NCBI RefSeq assembly: GCF_003957295.1
Contig: NZ_RQPJ01000003.1
Coordinates: 503,135 to 567,134, forward strand
Length of the DNA: 64,000 nucleotides
Direction: 5' to 3'
Origin: Arenibacter aquaticus
GTDB taxonomy: Bacteria; Bacteroidota; Bacteroidia; Flavobacteriales; Flavobacteriaceae
Positions 47,558 to 57,003 of the stretch are shown one piece after another (position 1 is the stretch's first letter; each line of letters opens with the position of its first letter). Below the pieces are notes generated by a model that was not told the DNA's origin, did not search any database, and was given only the letters and a program-made list of their open reading frames with translations. A program made the translations under genes and the position numbers.

Positions 47558-48018
47558 ATTATCCAAGATTAAAGGAAAGGCCATTATTCTTTTGGATTCC
47601 CTGTTTTTAAAATCTATCCAAGACAAATTAATCAAAATAAAGTCTCGAGGGATTAATGAAATTTACCTTAGGATAGCATTATTTTACCCCAATAGACCTA
47701 GTAATGGGACAGACTGAAGTATTTCAGTGGAATATTTTAATCCACTAACTCCAGTAATAGATGGGTACACATGTTGCGTTAGTCCGAACGTTTAGTGTCA
47801 AATCACGTCATTTCCGGCATAGGGTTATAATTTTTGAACTTTACCCTTTCTATTTTGTACTGACCTTTTTCGAATTCTGTATAATGAATCCTTCTGGCTT
47901 CGTAAACCCCTCCCCAGTATCTTTCTTCCTATGCTGGGATGCCCATTTGCCTACAAGCGTATTACATCTACACAGTATTATTTGTTTATTATAAATATAA
48001 GTTGACCCACATTTAAAA
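47558..48018. other. Intergenic region between GH129-like gene and GH127 unit
   Basis: About 460 bases without an intact gene. It holds a minus-strand coding-like scrap (47803-47928) and small hairpins such as ACTGAA/TTCAGT at 47713-47728. A promoter for the sulfatase/GH127 unit is expected here, but no good consensus box was seen. Confidence 0.55.
47803..47928 (-). pseudogene. Possible decayed gene tail, family unknown
   Basis: Forty-one codons ending in TGA that read like a protein C-terminus (ERYWGGVYEARRIHYTEF, then QYKIERVKFKNYNPMPEM). They are closed on the 5' side by a TAG, with no start. The composition looks coding, but the family was not recognised; it may be debris from a gene once between the GH129-like and sulfatase genes. 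Confidence 0.35.
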
Positions 48019-50106
48019 TTAGTCTACAGTTAAGTTTACTTCAAAGTGGCCGCTTTTTACAGTTCCATCCTGCATAGTGATTCTATACCCATAACCCGGA
48101 ATACTGATATTCCCTTCAATTATCTGTGCCACCGGTCCCAAATTGGCCACTACCTCCGTTCCACTTGAAAATTGGCTTCGCTGCACCTTAAAATCGGCGC
48201 TTAGATACTCATGGCTCAACAACTCGGAAAAGAAAGTTTCCTTATGCACCGGACTCACTAATTTTTGGGCCATTTTGATCATTGGCCTCATGCCTTCAAA
48301 CTCATAGGGGGCAAAAAATATAGTGGTTCCCCTTCCGAACAGCATACTACGTAAGGTTTTTATCCTAAAATCACCATTAGCGGTAACCTCATTGTCCGGA
48401 TCCTGTATCTTTCCAAAATTTGCAATGGCCTCGTGATATACCAAATTGAACAAGGGAGCGGGGTGTGAAATTACAGATAGAGGCCTATTTTCCAAATAGG
48501 TCATACCTTCAAACATATCAAAATAGGGAATCCATTGTTCCTGACCGTGTTCCGTACCGTTTACCAGATTAAAACTATCTATATATTTAGCCAACTCCAA
48601 TCTGCCCTCCTTGCCATTTTCACGATAAGCCGCAAACGTTATATCTGTTATATCCGCTTCCAGGCCAAGATATGAGATTTCATTTTCAATATTTTTCTGG
48701 GCAAGGGATTTTTGAAATTTAGGATCTACACGGGCCCAGCGGCTCCCGGTATTCATGAGTTTCCCTTCCTCATCCCTCTGCATGAGCTCTGTAGTAAAAT
48801 CGGGATCATTTTCCAACATTGGGGAATAGGCATGATAGGAAGAATACAAGTAACCATATGATTTTGCCAAGTCTACTGCAGCCTTTAATTTGGCCGGACC
48901 ACCCAACTCCTCACTAATAGGGAAGTTGTGCGGCACAAAATTGGAGAAAGTTCCCCAAGCATGTATAAAAGCCTTATGGACCCCTAAATCCTCATGAATG
49001 CTTCTGATAGTCTCCTTTAATTCATCAAAAGTAAACGCCATCCCAGGCATGTTCACATAATGTGGGTATCCCCCATATATGCCAAAATAAATAGCTCCTG
49101 GCAATTTATTTACATTAGGATTTCTAGCAAGCTTATCCTTGAGTGTTACAAAATAGCCCTTTTTAACAGCTTCCTTTTTATAAATTTTCGCCATATCCAC
49201 ATAATCCCCTTCAGGAATAAAGTGGTAGTCAATGGCCATTTTCCCATCATCTACGTTTAATTTCCAAATAGGGTCCAAAAAAACGATTCGTCGATAGGGC
49301 GACATCTCCCCTTTTGGATTAAATAGATATTGCCCATTATTGTTAATATTATACATCATATCAGGCCTTGAGTTTTCTTCCAAAATACCTACAACGGCCG
49401 ATTTTTCATTATAAGTTCCCCACCAAGGCATTGTTAATCCGGTACCATTATTGAACAATTGCAATGACCCTACTGATTTATTGTTATAGGTAGCGTCATC
49501 CCATTTACAAAAACGTCCACCATTCATAGGGAAAATATAAGATGGGCAAATTACCCCTTGTTTTTGCGGAATTACTGCCGCTCCTTTATCTTCATCCGTC
49601 TTAAGACTAAACTGTCTAGCTGGATAACGCAAATCCAGTAACTTATAACTCCCCCCTTGATGCTCGGCAATCTGCACGTTTAAAATCCCCCCACTTTGAT
49701 CCAATTTCAATTGAGTCCCGATACGGACACCCTTGGCCACGGTCCCATTTTCAAGAACCGGGTCTATAAATTTTATCTTTACTGTTTCTGCATCTTTTTT
49801 GAAAACCTCTATATTTTTGCTTTTAGAAAGATTAACGGTCTGCTTTTTACCTTTCGCATCCGTCAAGTTAAGCAGGCCTGCTGCGTTTTCCCAAGGATCG
49901 GATCCCCATACTTGACCAGTTTTTTTCTCCAGCACCGAAAAACAACCACTCGCAGAATTAACGGTCACCTTAACAGCGGCGTTTTCCAACACAACTGGAT
50001 CTACCTGAGCGGTGTTAAAAGATATATTGCCATTACTGGCTAAACCCGTAAAAATTACAAACTGAAAGATTGTAAATAAGCTCCCTATTACTTTTGATCT
50101 CTTCAT
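48019..50106 (-). CDS. GH129-like glycosidase, probable alpha-1,3-(3,6-anhydro)-D-galactosidase
   Basis: A 695-residue secreted protein (signal ending IFTGLASNG). The N-terminal beta-sandwich (NAAVKVTVNSASGCFSVLEKK, about 35-300) is followed by a TIM-barrel region with GAIYFGIYGGYPHYVNMPG, HKAFIHAWGTFSNF, YSSYHAYSPM and GLEADITDITFAAY, where acidic residues suit a glycosidase centre. The layout fits GH129. In Zobellia, GH129-family members inside the carrageenan locus release 3,6-anhydro-D-galactose alongside GH127. Position directly after the dau genes (83 bp) supports this. The family call rests on overall pattern rather than a search. Confidence 0.65.
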   Translation of the reverse strand: MKRSKVIGSLFTIFQFVIFTGLASNGNISFNTAQVDPVVLENAAVKVTVNSASGCFSVLEKKTGQVWGSDPWENAAGLLNLTDAKGKKQTVNLSKSKNIEVFKKDAETVKIKFIDPVLENGTVAKGVRIGTQLKLDQSGGILNVQIAEHQGGSYKLLDLRYPARQFSLKTDEDKGAAVIPQKQGVICPSYIFPMNGGRFCKWDDATYNNKSVGSLQLFNNGTGLTMPWWGTYNEKSAVVGILEENSRPDMMYNINNNGQYLFNPKGEMSPYRRIVFLDPIWKLNVDDGKMAIDYHFIPEGDYVDMAKIYKKEAVKKGYFVTLKDKLARNPNVNKLPGAIYFGIYGGYPHYVNMPGMAFTFDELKETIRSIHEDLGVHKAFIHAWGTFSNFVPHNFPISEELGGPAKLKAAVDLAKSYGYLYSSYHAYSPMLENDPDFTTELMQRDEEGKLMNTGSRWARVDPKFQKSLAQKNIENEISYLGLEADITDITFAAYRENGKEGRLELAKYIDSFNLVNGTEHGQEQWIPYFDMFEGMTYLENRPLSVISHPAPLFNLVYHEAIANFGKIQDPDNEVTANGDFRIKTLRSMLFGRGTTIFFAPYEFEGMRPMIKMAQKLVSPVHKETFFSELLSHEYLSADFKVQRSQFSSGTEVVANLGPVAQIIEGNISIPGYGYRITMQDGTVKSGHFEVNLTVD

Positions 50107-50189
50107 AATACTATATTTTTTTGGTATTATTGCCCCTTCAAGGTATAATGCTATAACCTGGCAATTTTGTTAGACTTTTACTATCGTTT

Positions 50190-50831
50190 TTAAGATTCCT
50201 TTACTTCCATTCTTACTTTTTCAAAATGATCAGCAAGGCCTTCAAAATCCCTTTTCTCCATTAACTTTTTGTCGAAGAGCGAACTGCCCATGCCCACGCC
50301 TACTGCCCCAGCCTCAAAAAAGGACTTAATATTCTCTAAAGAAACACCCCCAGTCGGTAAAAGTTTAATATTGTTTAGCGGAGCTGATATGTCCTTTATA
50401 AATTGAACTCCAAGTTGGGTAGCAGGAAAGATCTTAACCGCTGATGCCCCTAGGTGCCAGGCTCTGTAAATTTCTGTGGGGGAATATGCTCCAGGGAAAA
50501 TTGGCACCTCTTGAGCCACAGCTGTTTTGATAACCTCTTCATCTATAATAGGAGTCACAATAAACTGGGCACCTGCTTCCACGGCCCTATTGTAATCTTC
50601 CATATTGCAGACCGTACCAGCTCCCACATTAAGGCTCTGAAATTCGTTCCTTAGATTTGAGATAATTTCAGTGGCTGCTGAGGTATTCATGGTGATTTCA
50701 ATAGTATGCAAACCTGCCTTGAGATAGGCCTTGGCTACATCCCGCATAACATCCATTGATACTCCCCGTACAATACCCACTATTGGAGACTCATTGTACA
50801 ATTCCCAGGAAAATGATTTTTTATTTAACAT
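50190..50831 (-). CDS. dauD: 2-dehydro-3-deoxy-6-phosphogalactonate aldolase
   Basis: A 213-residue class I KDPG/KDPGal aldolase, the normal length for the family. It splits 2-keto-3-deoxy-6-phospho-D-galactonate into pyruvate and glyceraldehyde-3-phosphate. Active-site pieces are PIVGIVRGVS (Arg), HTIEITMNT (Glu) and the Schiff-base Lys133 in ASAVKIFPATQLG; a glycine-rich phosphate loop LLPTGGVSLENI follows. It overlaps the kinase gene by 11 bases. With the three upstream genes it forms the complete cytoplasmic 3,6-anhydro-D-galactose pathway, so DauD is preferred over a general KDPG aldolase. Confidence 0.9.
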   Translation of the reverse strand: MLNKKSFSWELYNESPIVGIVRGVSMDVMRDVAKAYLKAGLHTIEITMNTSAATEIISNLRNEFQSLNVGAGTVCNMEDYNRAVEAGAQFIVTPIIDEEVIKTAVAQEVPIFPGAYSPTEIYRAWHLGASAVKIFPATQLGVQFIKDISAPLNNIKLLPTGGVSLENIKSFFEAGAVGVGMGSSLFDKKLMEKRDFEGLADHFEKVRMEVKES

Positions 50832-51774
50832 GTTTTTCTAAAATTTTTCTCTGACCGACCAGTAGGGCCGTTTCTATCAATTGTGGCTCTAAACAAACTA
50901 TTCGATCCAACGGGAGGAAGCATTTTAAAGCCAATTGATACAGTTGGTTTTGTATTCCAGTAACCGCCAAGTAAACCGTTTCACTTCTATACTTCAAATA
51001 GCCCAACTCTGCACCTATTAACAATCCAGATAAATAATAATAGTTTTCCTTACTTGGAGTTTTATGTATCAAACTATTTGCCCTGATTGAAAAAAACGAT
51101 GCCATCTGTTGATTTGCAACTCCTTTTTTAACTCCTTTCACAAAAACATCCTTAAATGATGGGCTCCACTCCACTTGGTCCAGAGAGGTCGATAAAATAC
51201 TGTGTTTCCCTAGCATCTCAAATAATTCCCCGGTCATATAGGTTGTGAAATCTATAAAGTGCCCCGTATCAAATTGGACATGTTTACTATGGGTTCCGGG
51301 CAACAATAGAATCCCCTTCTCCTGTTCAGGTAGGTAATCCGAAAGACCAATGGCCTGTATCTCTTCCCCTCGCATTACATCGCTATTGGTTCTGGCTCCG
51401 GAGATTAAAAGCAGATTTATACAATTGCCTATTCCAATCTTCTCGCTTTTTAGATCTTCCCCATTAAAGGCGATAGGCAATTCACAATACTCCAATTCCT
51501 GCATGCCTATGGAAGATGACAGCATTCCAGACGCCACTATATAGCCACTATCAGCTTCGTCCACATCCAGTTTTCCCAACTGTGCCAACAAATAATCTGC
51601 AAAAAAGGCCTGCTGGGACTGTTCATCCTGTTGTTTATACAACTGATAACACTTTTTAATCCCCATATTAGAACTGATTTCGGAAAGTACCGTTAATGAA
51701 TGGGAATCCACCAAACGGAGTCTAAAATTGGATGTTCCCCAATCGCAGCTAATAAATTTTTCTGGTAGTCCCAT
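50821..51774 (-). CDS. dauC: 2-dehydro-3-deoxygalactonokinase
   Basis: A 317-residue sugar-acid kinase of the DgoK type (ASKHA fold) that phosphorylates 2-keto-3-deoxy-D-galactonate at O6. The phosphate-1 motif FISCDWGTSNFRLRLVD is at the N-terminus (D11), with LLLPGTHSKHVQFD and MTGELFEMLGKHSIL further on, both typical of DgoK. It starts 5 bp after the dehydrogenase stop and overlaps the aldolase by 11 bases, so the order dauA-dauC-dauD is translationally tight. The product feeds DauD. Confidence 0.9.
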   Translation of the reverse strand: MGLPEKFISCDWGTSNFRLRLVDSHSLTVLSEISSNMGIKKCYQLYKQQDEQSQQAFFADYLLAQLGKLDVDEADSGYIVASGMLSSSIGMQELEYCELPIAFNGEDLKSEKIGIGNCINLLLISGARTNSDVMRGEEIQAIGLSDYLPEQEKGILLLPGTHSKHVQFDTGHFIDFTTYMTGELFEMLGKHSILSTSLDQVEWSPSFKDVFVKGVKKGVANQQMASFFSIRANSLIHKTPSKENYYYLSGLLIGAELGYLKYRSETVYLAVTGIQNQLYQLALKCFLPLDRIVCLEPQLIETALLVGQRKILEKHVK

Positions 51775-51779
51775 GCTTC

Positions 51780-53225
51780 TTATAACGCTTTGGTTACCCT
51801 TTTTTTAATGAGATAATCATCTAGAGCGTATGTTGAACAATCTACTCCAATACCACTATTTTTAACACCGCCATGTGGTAAATAAATGTCGTATTTTACC
51901 CCATTCAATTGTACTTCACCAAAATCCAATTTATACGAGAAATAATTAAGTATATCATTATTGGATGAAAATACATAGGACGCCAAACCTGCATTGGTAT
52001 CGTTAGCCAATGCCACAACTTCTTCTTTTGTAGAAAAAGGTACAATTATAGCTACCGGACCAAAAATCTCCTTTTGCAAAATTTTGGCATTTTGATCATT
52101 TAATTTAATGACCGTAGGTTCAAAATAATAACCAGGTCTATCAATTGGGTGTCCCCCATATAAAAGTTGTCCACCTTGAGCAACCGCCTCCTTAACAATG
52201 TTCTCAACTTTCTGTACAGATTGTTTATTGGTAAGAGGGCCCATGTCCGGGTGATTTTCCCTACCAAAACCAATAAGGGTATTTTTAAATTTGTTCACCA
52301 TACCCTCAATAAATATATCGATCACGGAGTGGTGTACAAAAAAACGGTTCGGCGCAACGCATATTTGGCCAGTGTTCCCTGTTTTCAATGCGGCACCAAT
52401 ATTTATAGCCAGCTCCATATCAGCATCATCAAAAACGATAAAGGGAGCATTTCCCCCACATTCCATACTATATCTTTTAATAGAAGTTTTACTGCTTTGG
52501 CCAATGAGTTTTTGTGCTGTTTCTGTAGAGCCTATCATGGTAATCAATCTCGGTATTTTACTTTCGCAAAGGGGGATACCAACATCTTGGACATCACCAC
52601 AAATAATATTAATTACACCTTTTGGAAAGTTAATTTCCTCACATAGTTCCCCAATAATATAGGCTGATAAAGGAGAAAACTCGGAAGGTTTCAAAATTAT
52701 ACTACATCCCGCCGCCAAAGCTGGCCCCAATTTAAAACCAAGGTTCAATAAAGGGAAATTATAGGCCAAAAAGGCAACGACCACTCCTAATGGTTGTGAA
52801 ACGATTCGGTGCTCATGTGTGCCTTCTTTATCTTCTATGGCAATATCATGGCGTTGTTTTATTTCCTCAGAATAATACTTTAGGGAATTGGTGATACTAG
52901 TCATATCTTCTTCACTGCCTTCCCAGGTCTTCCCCATCTCATACATAATACTTTCACGGAGCAAGTCGCTATTTTCAAGCAGTGTATTCCTCAATTTTTC
53001 GATCCACCTTATCCGTACTTTCAATGGCAATTGAGACCATGATTCAAAACCTTTCTGTGCAGATTCCAGAGCACGTTCCGTATCGTCCCTCTGGGCCCAT
53101 GCAATAGTGGCAATGGGTTTTTCATTTGCGGGACAAATAACTTCAAATGATTCGCCATTTGATGCTTTTATCAATTGCCCATCAATGTATAAATTTTTAT
53201 TTCCGAATTTTAAGTTTTGTTCCAT
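51780..53225 (-). CDS. dauA: 3,6-anhydro-D-galactose dehydrogenase (aldehyde dehydrogenase family)
   Basis: A 481-residue NAD(P)-dependent aldehyde dehydrogenase. The general base Glu255 lies in SMECGGNAPFIV, the catalytic Cys289 in GQICVAPNRFF, the nucleotide-binding turn in MIGSTETAQKL, and the Phe-rich EIFGPVAII block near the C-terminus. The family also includes succinate-semialdehyde dehydrogenases, so sequence alone does not fix the substrate. The adjoining cycloisomerase, KDGal kinase and aldolase make oxidation of 3,6-anhydro-D-galactose to 3,6-anhydro-D-galactonate the best assignment. Its 5' end overlaps the cycloisomerase gene by 29 bases. Confidence 0.85.
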   Translation of the reverse strand: MEQNLKFGNKNLYIDGQLIKASNGESFEVICPANEKPIATIAWAQRDDTERALESAQKGFESWSQLPLKVRIRWIEKLRNTLLENSDLLRESIMYEMGKTWEGSEEDMTSITNSLKYYSEEIKQRHDIAIEDKEGTHEHRIVSQPLGVVVAFLAYNFPLLNLGFKLGPALAAGCSIILKPSEFSPLSAYIIGELCEEINFPKGVINIICGDVQDVGIPLCESKIPRLITMIGSTETAQKLIGQSSKTSIKRYSMECGGNAPFIVFDDADMELAINIGAALKTGNTGQICVAPNRFFVHHSVIDIFIEGMVNKFKNTLIGFGRENHPDMGPLTNKQSVQKVENIVKEAVAQGGQLLYGGHPIDRPGYYFEPTVIKLNDQNAKILQKEIFGPVAIIVPFSTKEEVVALANDTNAGLASYVFSSNNDILNYFSYKLDFGEVQLNGVKYDIYLPHGGVKNSGIGVDCSTYALDDYLIKKRVTKAL

Positions 53226-54378
53226 GATCCTGCGTTTCTTTATCTAAATAATTTTCCAATGCATCCATATCCACCTCTATTCCCAATCCAGGTAAGTCTG
53301 GCACCTGCAACAGACCGTCCTTGATTTGAATCTGGTGCTTGGTAACCTCATCACGTAAGGCATTTTCCGTTCTATCCAACTCCATAGTAGGTATCTCGTT
53401 ATACATTCTTCCAGGGTTCTGATCTAGGTTCGCCACAAAATGAACTGCAGCACTAATGGCAATCCAGGTTCCCCAAGTATGGGGTACCACATCTTTATTG
53501 TACGCCTGTGCCAAAGTAGCTATCCTTTTGGCTTCGGTTAAACCACCAGCCGCACATATATCCGGCTGGGCAATATCTATACAATGGTTTTCCAGCAAGC
53601 GTTTAAAGCCAAATTTTAAATACTCACATTCCCCACCGGCTATTGGTATGGAAGTGTTTTCTCTAAGCCTTCGATACCCGTCATAGTCTTCTGGGGAAAC
53701 GGGCTCCTCAAACCAGGAAATATCATATTTTTCAACTTTTCTAGCCAATTCAATGGCTTCCTTATAGCTGTAAGCGTGGTTGGAGTCGATCATCAATTTC
53801 ATATCGGCCCCAATAGCTTTGCGGATCGCAGCCACATATTTAACATCCTCATCAATTCCTAGTCCCACCTTCATCTTAGTAGCTTTGAAACCTTGGGACT
53901 TATAAAGTAAGGCTTCTTCAATCAATTGCTCCTCCAGATTATCTACACGGGTAAAATATAGGCCAGTGGCATAAGGTTGAATAATAGGATTCTTAATACC
54001 CCCTAGCAACTTAGATACTGGTTGCTCAAATATTTTCCCTTTTAAATCCCAAAGTGCCACATCCAAAGCACTGATGGCAGCTTGGAGACAACCACTTCGG
54101 GCATAATCCATTGAACGCCGGTACATTTCTTGCCATAACACCTCATGGTCCAAAGCATTTTTGCCCATGATAAAAGGCTTAAAAAACTCTATTCCTGATT
54201 TAATAACATTTGCCGGACCATACCCCTCACCCCAACCGTAGGTACCATCCTCCAAGGTTATACGCACTAGGCAGATTTTCCTCGTGTCGTATTGCCACTG
54301 GGAGAAATAGAAGGGAGTGTCTAACTTATGGGTAATTACGAAGGGTTCTATCTTTGTTATCTTCATATCTAAATTCAT
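53197..54378 (-). CDS. dauB: 3,6-anhydro-D-galactonate cycloisomerase (enolase superfamily)
   Basis: A mandelate racemase/muconate lactonizing-type enzyme of 393 residues from the start at 54378. A Met at 54366 is equally possible; the longest frame, from 54444, would overlap the permease gene and add 22 unlikely residues. The barrel has the acid-base KxK at about residues 168-170 (ATKMKVGLG), metal ligands in MIDSNHAY, FEEPVSPED and AGGECEY, and a His in VVPHTWGTW. It converts 3,6-anhydro-D-galactonate to 2-keto-3-deoxy-D-galactonate. A galactonate dehydratase is the main alternative; context favours DauB. It begins 28 bp after the permease stop. Confidence 0.85.
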   Translation of the reverse strand: MNLDMKITKIEPFVITHKLDTPFYFSQWQYDTRKICLVRITLEDGTYGWGEGYGPANVIKSGIEFFKPFIMGKNALDHEVLWQEMYRRSMDYARSGCLQAAISALDVALWDLKGKIFEQPVSKLLGGIKNPIIQPYATGLYFTRVDNLEEQLIEEALLYKSQGFKATKMKVGLGIDEDVKYVAAIRKAIGADMKLMIDSNHAYSYKEAIELARKVEKYDISWFEEPVSPEDYDGYRRLRENTSIPIAGGECEYLKFGFKRLLENHCIDIAQPDICAAGGLTEAKRIATLAQAYNKDVVPHTWGTWIAISAAVHFVANLDQNPGRMYNEIPTMELDRTENALRDEVTKHQIQIKDGLLQVPDLPGLGIEVDMDALENYLDKETQDHGTKLKIRK

Positions 54379-54406
54379 ATATTTCTTTTTAAAAAATAAT
54401 CCAGTC

Positions 54407-55414
54407 CTAGTAATTGGCATATCCAAGTATGCAAATGGCAACAATTAACACAAACAAACCACCCAGCAATATCTTAAAAGACGTACCGGAATCCTTCCAC
54501 TCACCGGCCCTGTAACCCCAAACATTACTGATAATAAGTGCTAGACCGAGTAAAATGGGCCAACCAATTACAGGACCTAAATCACCCATCAATGCTGCTC
54601 CCTGTCCGTATACGCCCAAGGCAGCGAACCAAAAAACACCTGCCAAAATGGCCCAGCCGTAAGCTTTTTTACTACCTGTTACCTTGAAGGAGTTCCATGA
54701 ATTGTTTTGCACCAAACGAAAAATAGCATACCCTCCGTTCATCGCAAAAGCACCTAGAAGGACCACTACCCACGAAGCCAAACTGGCATTTTGTGTGCCT
54801 ACTCCAAATTCATCAACAGCAGTTTGTGCTACTGGGGCCGCGTTTGCAAAACCTACATTTAGAAAGGCAGAGAGGACTCCAGAGGCCACGGCAATCAATA
54901 CCCCCATTCCTATAGCCTTATTGTTGGATGAGTCACCTGCCCTTAGCTTGTCCCGTTTAACCCCTGCAACAGCTGTAATGGCAACCCCTACCAAAAGCAG
55001 GGCTACCCCTAAAAGAATAATTGGAAAGGAGGGTTGCGAAAAGGCGCCATCAATCTGAAATAAAGGAATTATAGACCCCATAGATGCGGCCAACCCCATA
55101 ACAATACCATAGGTAATGGAAATTCCTGTTTTTTCCACGCTGACCCCAAAAAGAATACCGCCTATTCCCCAAAGAAAACCGTAAAATGCCGCTAACCATA
55201 AGGTAGTGCTATCGGTATGGGATATTACCCCTAACAAATCGGGTATCGCGATAAAGCCCCACAATACTGGAACCAATATCATAGCCACAAAGGCATGTAC
55301 CAACCACCAGGCTTCCCATTTTAAGGGTGCCATGTATTTCATTCCCAATCCAAAAGTTCCCTGAAAAAAACTTGCAAAAATTACCAAGGTAATCGCTAAA
55401 AAATATGAGTCCAT
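54407..55414 (-). CDS. RhaT-like sugar/proton symporter
   Basis: A 335-residue inner-membrane permease with ten hydrophobic helices and no signal cleavage. It is close in size and pattern to the L-rhamnose/H+ symporter RhaT (FASFFQGTFGLGMKYM at the start, GFLWGIGGILFGVSVEKTG, then GVLSAFLNVGFANA). It is the first gene of the dau unit (28 bp before dauB). Import of 3,6-anhydro-D-galactose, the sugar released by GH127 and GH129-like enzymes, is therefore the most economical role. Rhamnose import is less likely, since no rhamnose catabolic genes are present. Confidence 0.82.
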   Translation of the reverse strand: MDSYFLAITLVIFASFFQGTFGLGMKYMAPLKWEAWWLVHAFVAMILVPVLWGFIAIPDLLGVISHTDSTTLWLAAFYGFLWGIGGILFGVSVEKTGISITYGIVMGLAASMGSIIPLFQIDGAFSQPSFPIILLGVALLLVGVAITAVAGVKRDKLRAGDSSNNKAIGMGVLIAVASGVLSAFLNVGFANAAPVAQTAVDEFGVGTQNASLASWVVVLLGAFAMNGGYAIFRLVQNNSWNSFKVTGSKKAYGWAILAGVFWFAALGVYGQGAALMGDLGPVIGWPILLGLALIISNVWGYRAGEWKDSGTSFKILLGGLFVLIVAICILGYANY

Positions 55415-55628
55415 TTATGTATTTATTTAAACTTGTAAAAGATTTTTGGACTATGCCTTGAATCTTCCACTACAAAGAAAAATTAATATGAAGCTGAGGT
55501 GTAAATGGATTTTACCTAGGACTAACATTATTTTAACATGTCTCTAGTTTGCTGCAAAATATGTGAAGGTTCAACAATATGCAGTCACATATAACAAGGC
55601 CGGTTCACTTGTATCTATAAGAATTCAT

Positions 55629-55651
55629 AAAAGCAACCAAGGTATGGTTGC
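55629..55651 (-). terminator. Terminator-like hairpin after the GntP permease gene
   Basis: On the minus strand GCAACCA (55651-55645) pairs with TGGTTGC (55639-55633) across five bases, then TTTT. It starts two bases past the permease stop codon. The stem is good but the T tract short. It implies that the dau unit has its own promoter in the 55415-55628 gap, which otherwise shows nothing clear. Confidence 0.55.
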
Positions 55652-55653
55652 AA

Positions 55654-56952
55654 TTAACCCTGTAATAAATAAATAAAAAGGATTAAAAGACCTCCACTTA
55701 GGGAAACCACAGCGCTCAACAGACTAAATGTTTTAAGGAGTTTGGTAACCGAATAATCGTGAACCTCCTTAAACAACCAGAAAAAACTACTATTTACATG
55801 AATTATGCCTAAAGAACCTGCTCCAATGGCTGCTGCGGTGAAGGCGGGATCAAGAGTGCCATTGGAAACCAAAGGAGCGATGATAGATGCCGTTGTGATC
55901 AATGATACCGTAATAGAACCCGTGACCGTAGTAAACAAAAAGCTAAGTAAGAAAGGAATAACAATACCCATAGCCTCTATACTCCCTGATTCCCCAAACA
56001 AGGAATTAACTATCTCCGTATCCTTTATAACCTGTCCAAATGCACCTCCCGTTCCAGTAATTAAAATAACAATGGCAGATTTGGCTCCGGAGGTTTGAAA
56101 ATATTTGTTCAGTGTAAGTGAAAAATTCTTGGTATCCATCAATGGCAAGGCAATAGCCACTCCGATCATCAAGGCCCAAACAGGATTTTCAACAAATTCG
56201 ATAATAGGGTTATCACTGTGAAATATAGTGCCGATAGACATTAATATTAGGGGAACCAATAATGCCGCAAAAGGTAAAACCCTTTTAAAACCCGTTAACT
56301 GTTTTTTATCCTCAGAATCTATAGCAGATACGGAACCTGAATTGATATTCAAATATTTCTTGTTGAGCCATAACCAAATCATTCCGCCTGTTATAGCCCC
56401 AATTGCCACAAGTACATTAAAAGGGATAATATCCCCCAAACTAATTCCAAGAATGGCCGCAACCGCCAAAGGTCCAGGAGTAGGTGGAATTAACGCATGA
56501 GCTACAGTTAAACTCATAGCCAGTGACAATCCCAAGGTCAAAACAGAATGACCGGATTTTCTGGATAGCACCATTATAGTAGGCAGTAATGTTAAATACG
56601 CAACATCCATAAATACAGGTATCCCTATAAGAAACCCTATTATCGCCATACTCAATGGCAAGTATTTTACCCCAAATAAATTAATGATACTATCTGCAAT
56701 AACATCGGCACCACCAGTTTCTGCCAGTATTTCGCCCAATAAGGTGCCGAATAAGATAATAAGACCTATCCATTTTAAGGTATTTCCAAAGCCGCTCAAT
56801 AAACTATCCGTTACCATTGCAACCGAACCACCTGTGGCCAAACCCAATATAAGTCCACAAATAAGTAAAGCTGGAATAGGGTGCACCTTGAATACTGTAA
56901 CCGATACAATTAACAGTATTATGCAGGAAAATAATATCAGAAGAGCGGTCAT
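55654..56952 (-). CDS. GntP-family gluconate/sugar-acid:proton permease
   Basis: A 432-residue inner-membrane permease of the gluconate permease family with about twelve hydrophobic segments. Family features include PALLICGLILGLATGG, the helix-loop VAHALIPPTPGPLAVAAILG with the conserved PPTPGP, and TGTGGAFGQVIKDT. GntP proteins take up aldonates such as gluconate. Here galactonate or 3,6-anhydrogalactonate, which DauB could use directly, is a reasonable substrate. It is followed by a hairpin terminator and preceded by a candidate promoter, so it may be its own transcription unit. Confidence 0.9.
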   Translation of the reverse strand: MTALLILFSCIILLIVSVTVFKVHPIPALLICGLILGLATGGSVAMVTDSLLSGFGNTLKWIGLIILFGTLLGEILAETGGADVIADSIINLFGVKYLPLSMAIIGFLIGIPVFMDVAYLTLLPTIMVLSRKSGHSVLTLGLSLAMSLTVAHALIPPTPGPLAVAAILGISLGDIIPFNVLVAIGAITGGMIWLWLNKKYLNINSGSVSAIDSEDKKQLTGFKRVLPFAALLVPLILMSIGTIFHSDNPIIEFVENPVWALMIGVAIALPLMDTKNFSLTLNKYFQTSGAKSAIVILITGTGGAFGQVIKDTEIVNSLFGESGSIEAMGIVIPFLLSFLFTTVTGSITVSLITTASIIAPLVSNGTLDPAFTAAAIGAGSLGIIHVNSSFFWLFKEVHDYSVTKLLKTFSLLSAVVSLSGGLLILFIYLLQG

Positions 56953-56995
56953 ATGGAAGGCATTTGGTTATAAAATTGTAAGCTTTTGGCAACTT

Positions 56996-57003
56996 CAAAG
57001 TTA
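56996..57003 (-). promoter_or_regulatory. Possible Bacteroidetes minus-7 box for the GntP gene
   Basis: The plus strand CAAAGTTA gives TAACTTTG on the minus strand, a perfect TAnnTTTG match 44 bp ahead of the ATG at 56952, implying a leader of about 35-40 bases. The spacing is good, but no TTTG minus-33 element is visible. Confidence 0.4.

Noticed and set aside
47761-47994. Plus-strand open frame of 77 codons in the GH129-like/sulfatase gap
   Set aside because: The opposite strand reads more like real protein (a decayed tail); the plus product has no domain pattern.
48019-50106. Calling the 695-residue protein an endo-carrageenase
   Set aside because: It lacks the GH16 EIDxxE pattern and GH82 helix repeats; the beta-sandwich plus TIM-barrel layout fits an exo GH129-like enzyme better.
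51780-53225. Succinate-semialdehyde dehydrogenase
   Set aside because: Family motifs are compatible, but the tight overlap with the cycloisomerase, KDGal kinase and aldolase genes points to DauA.
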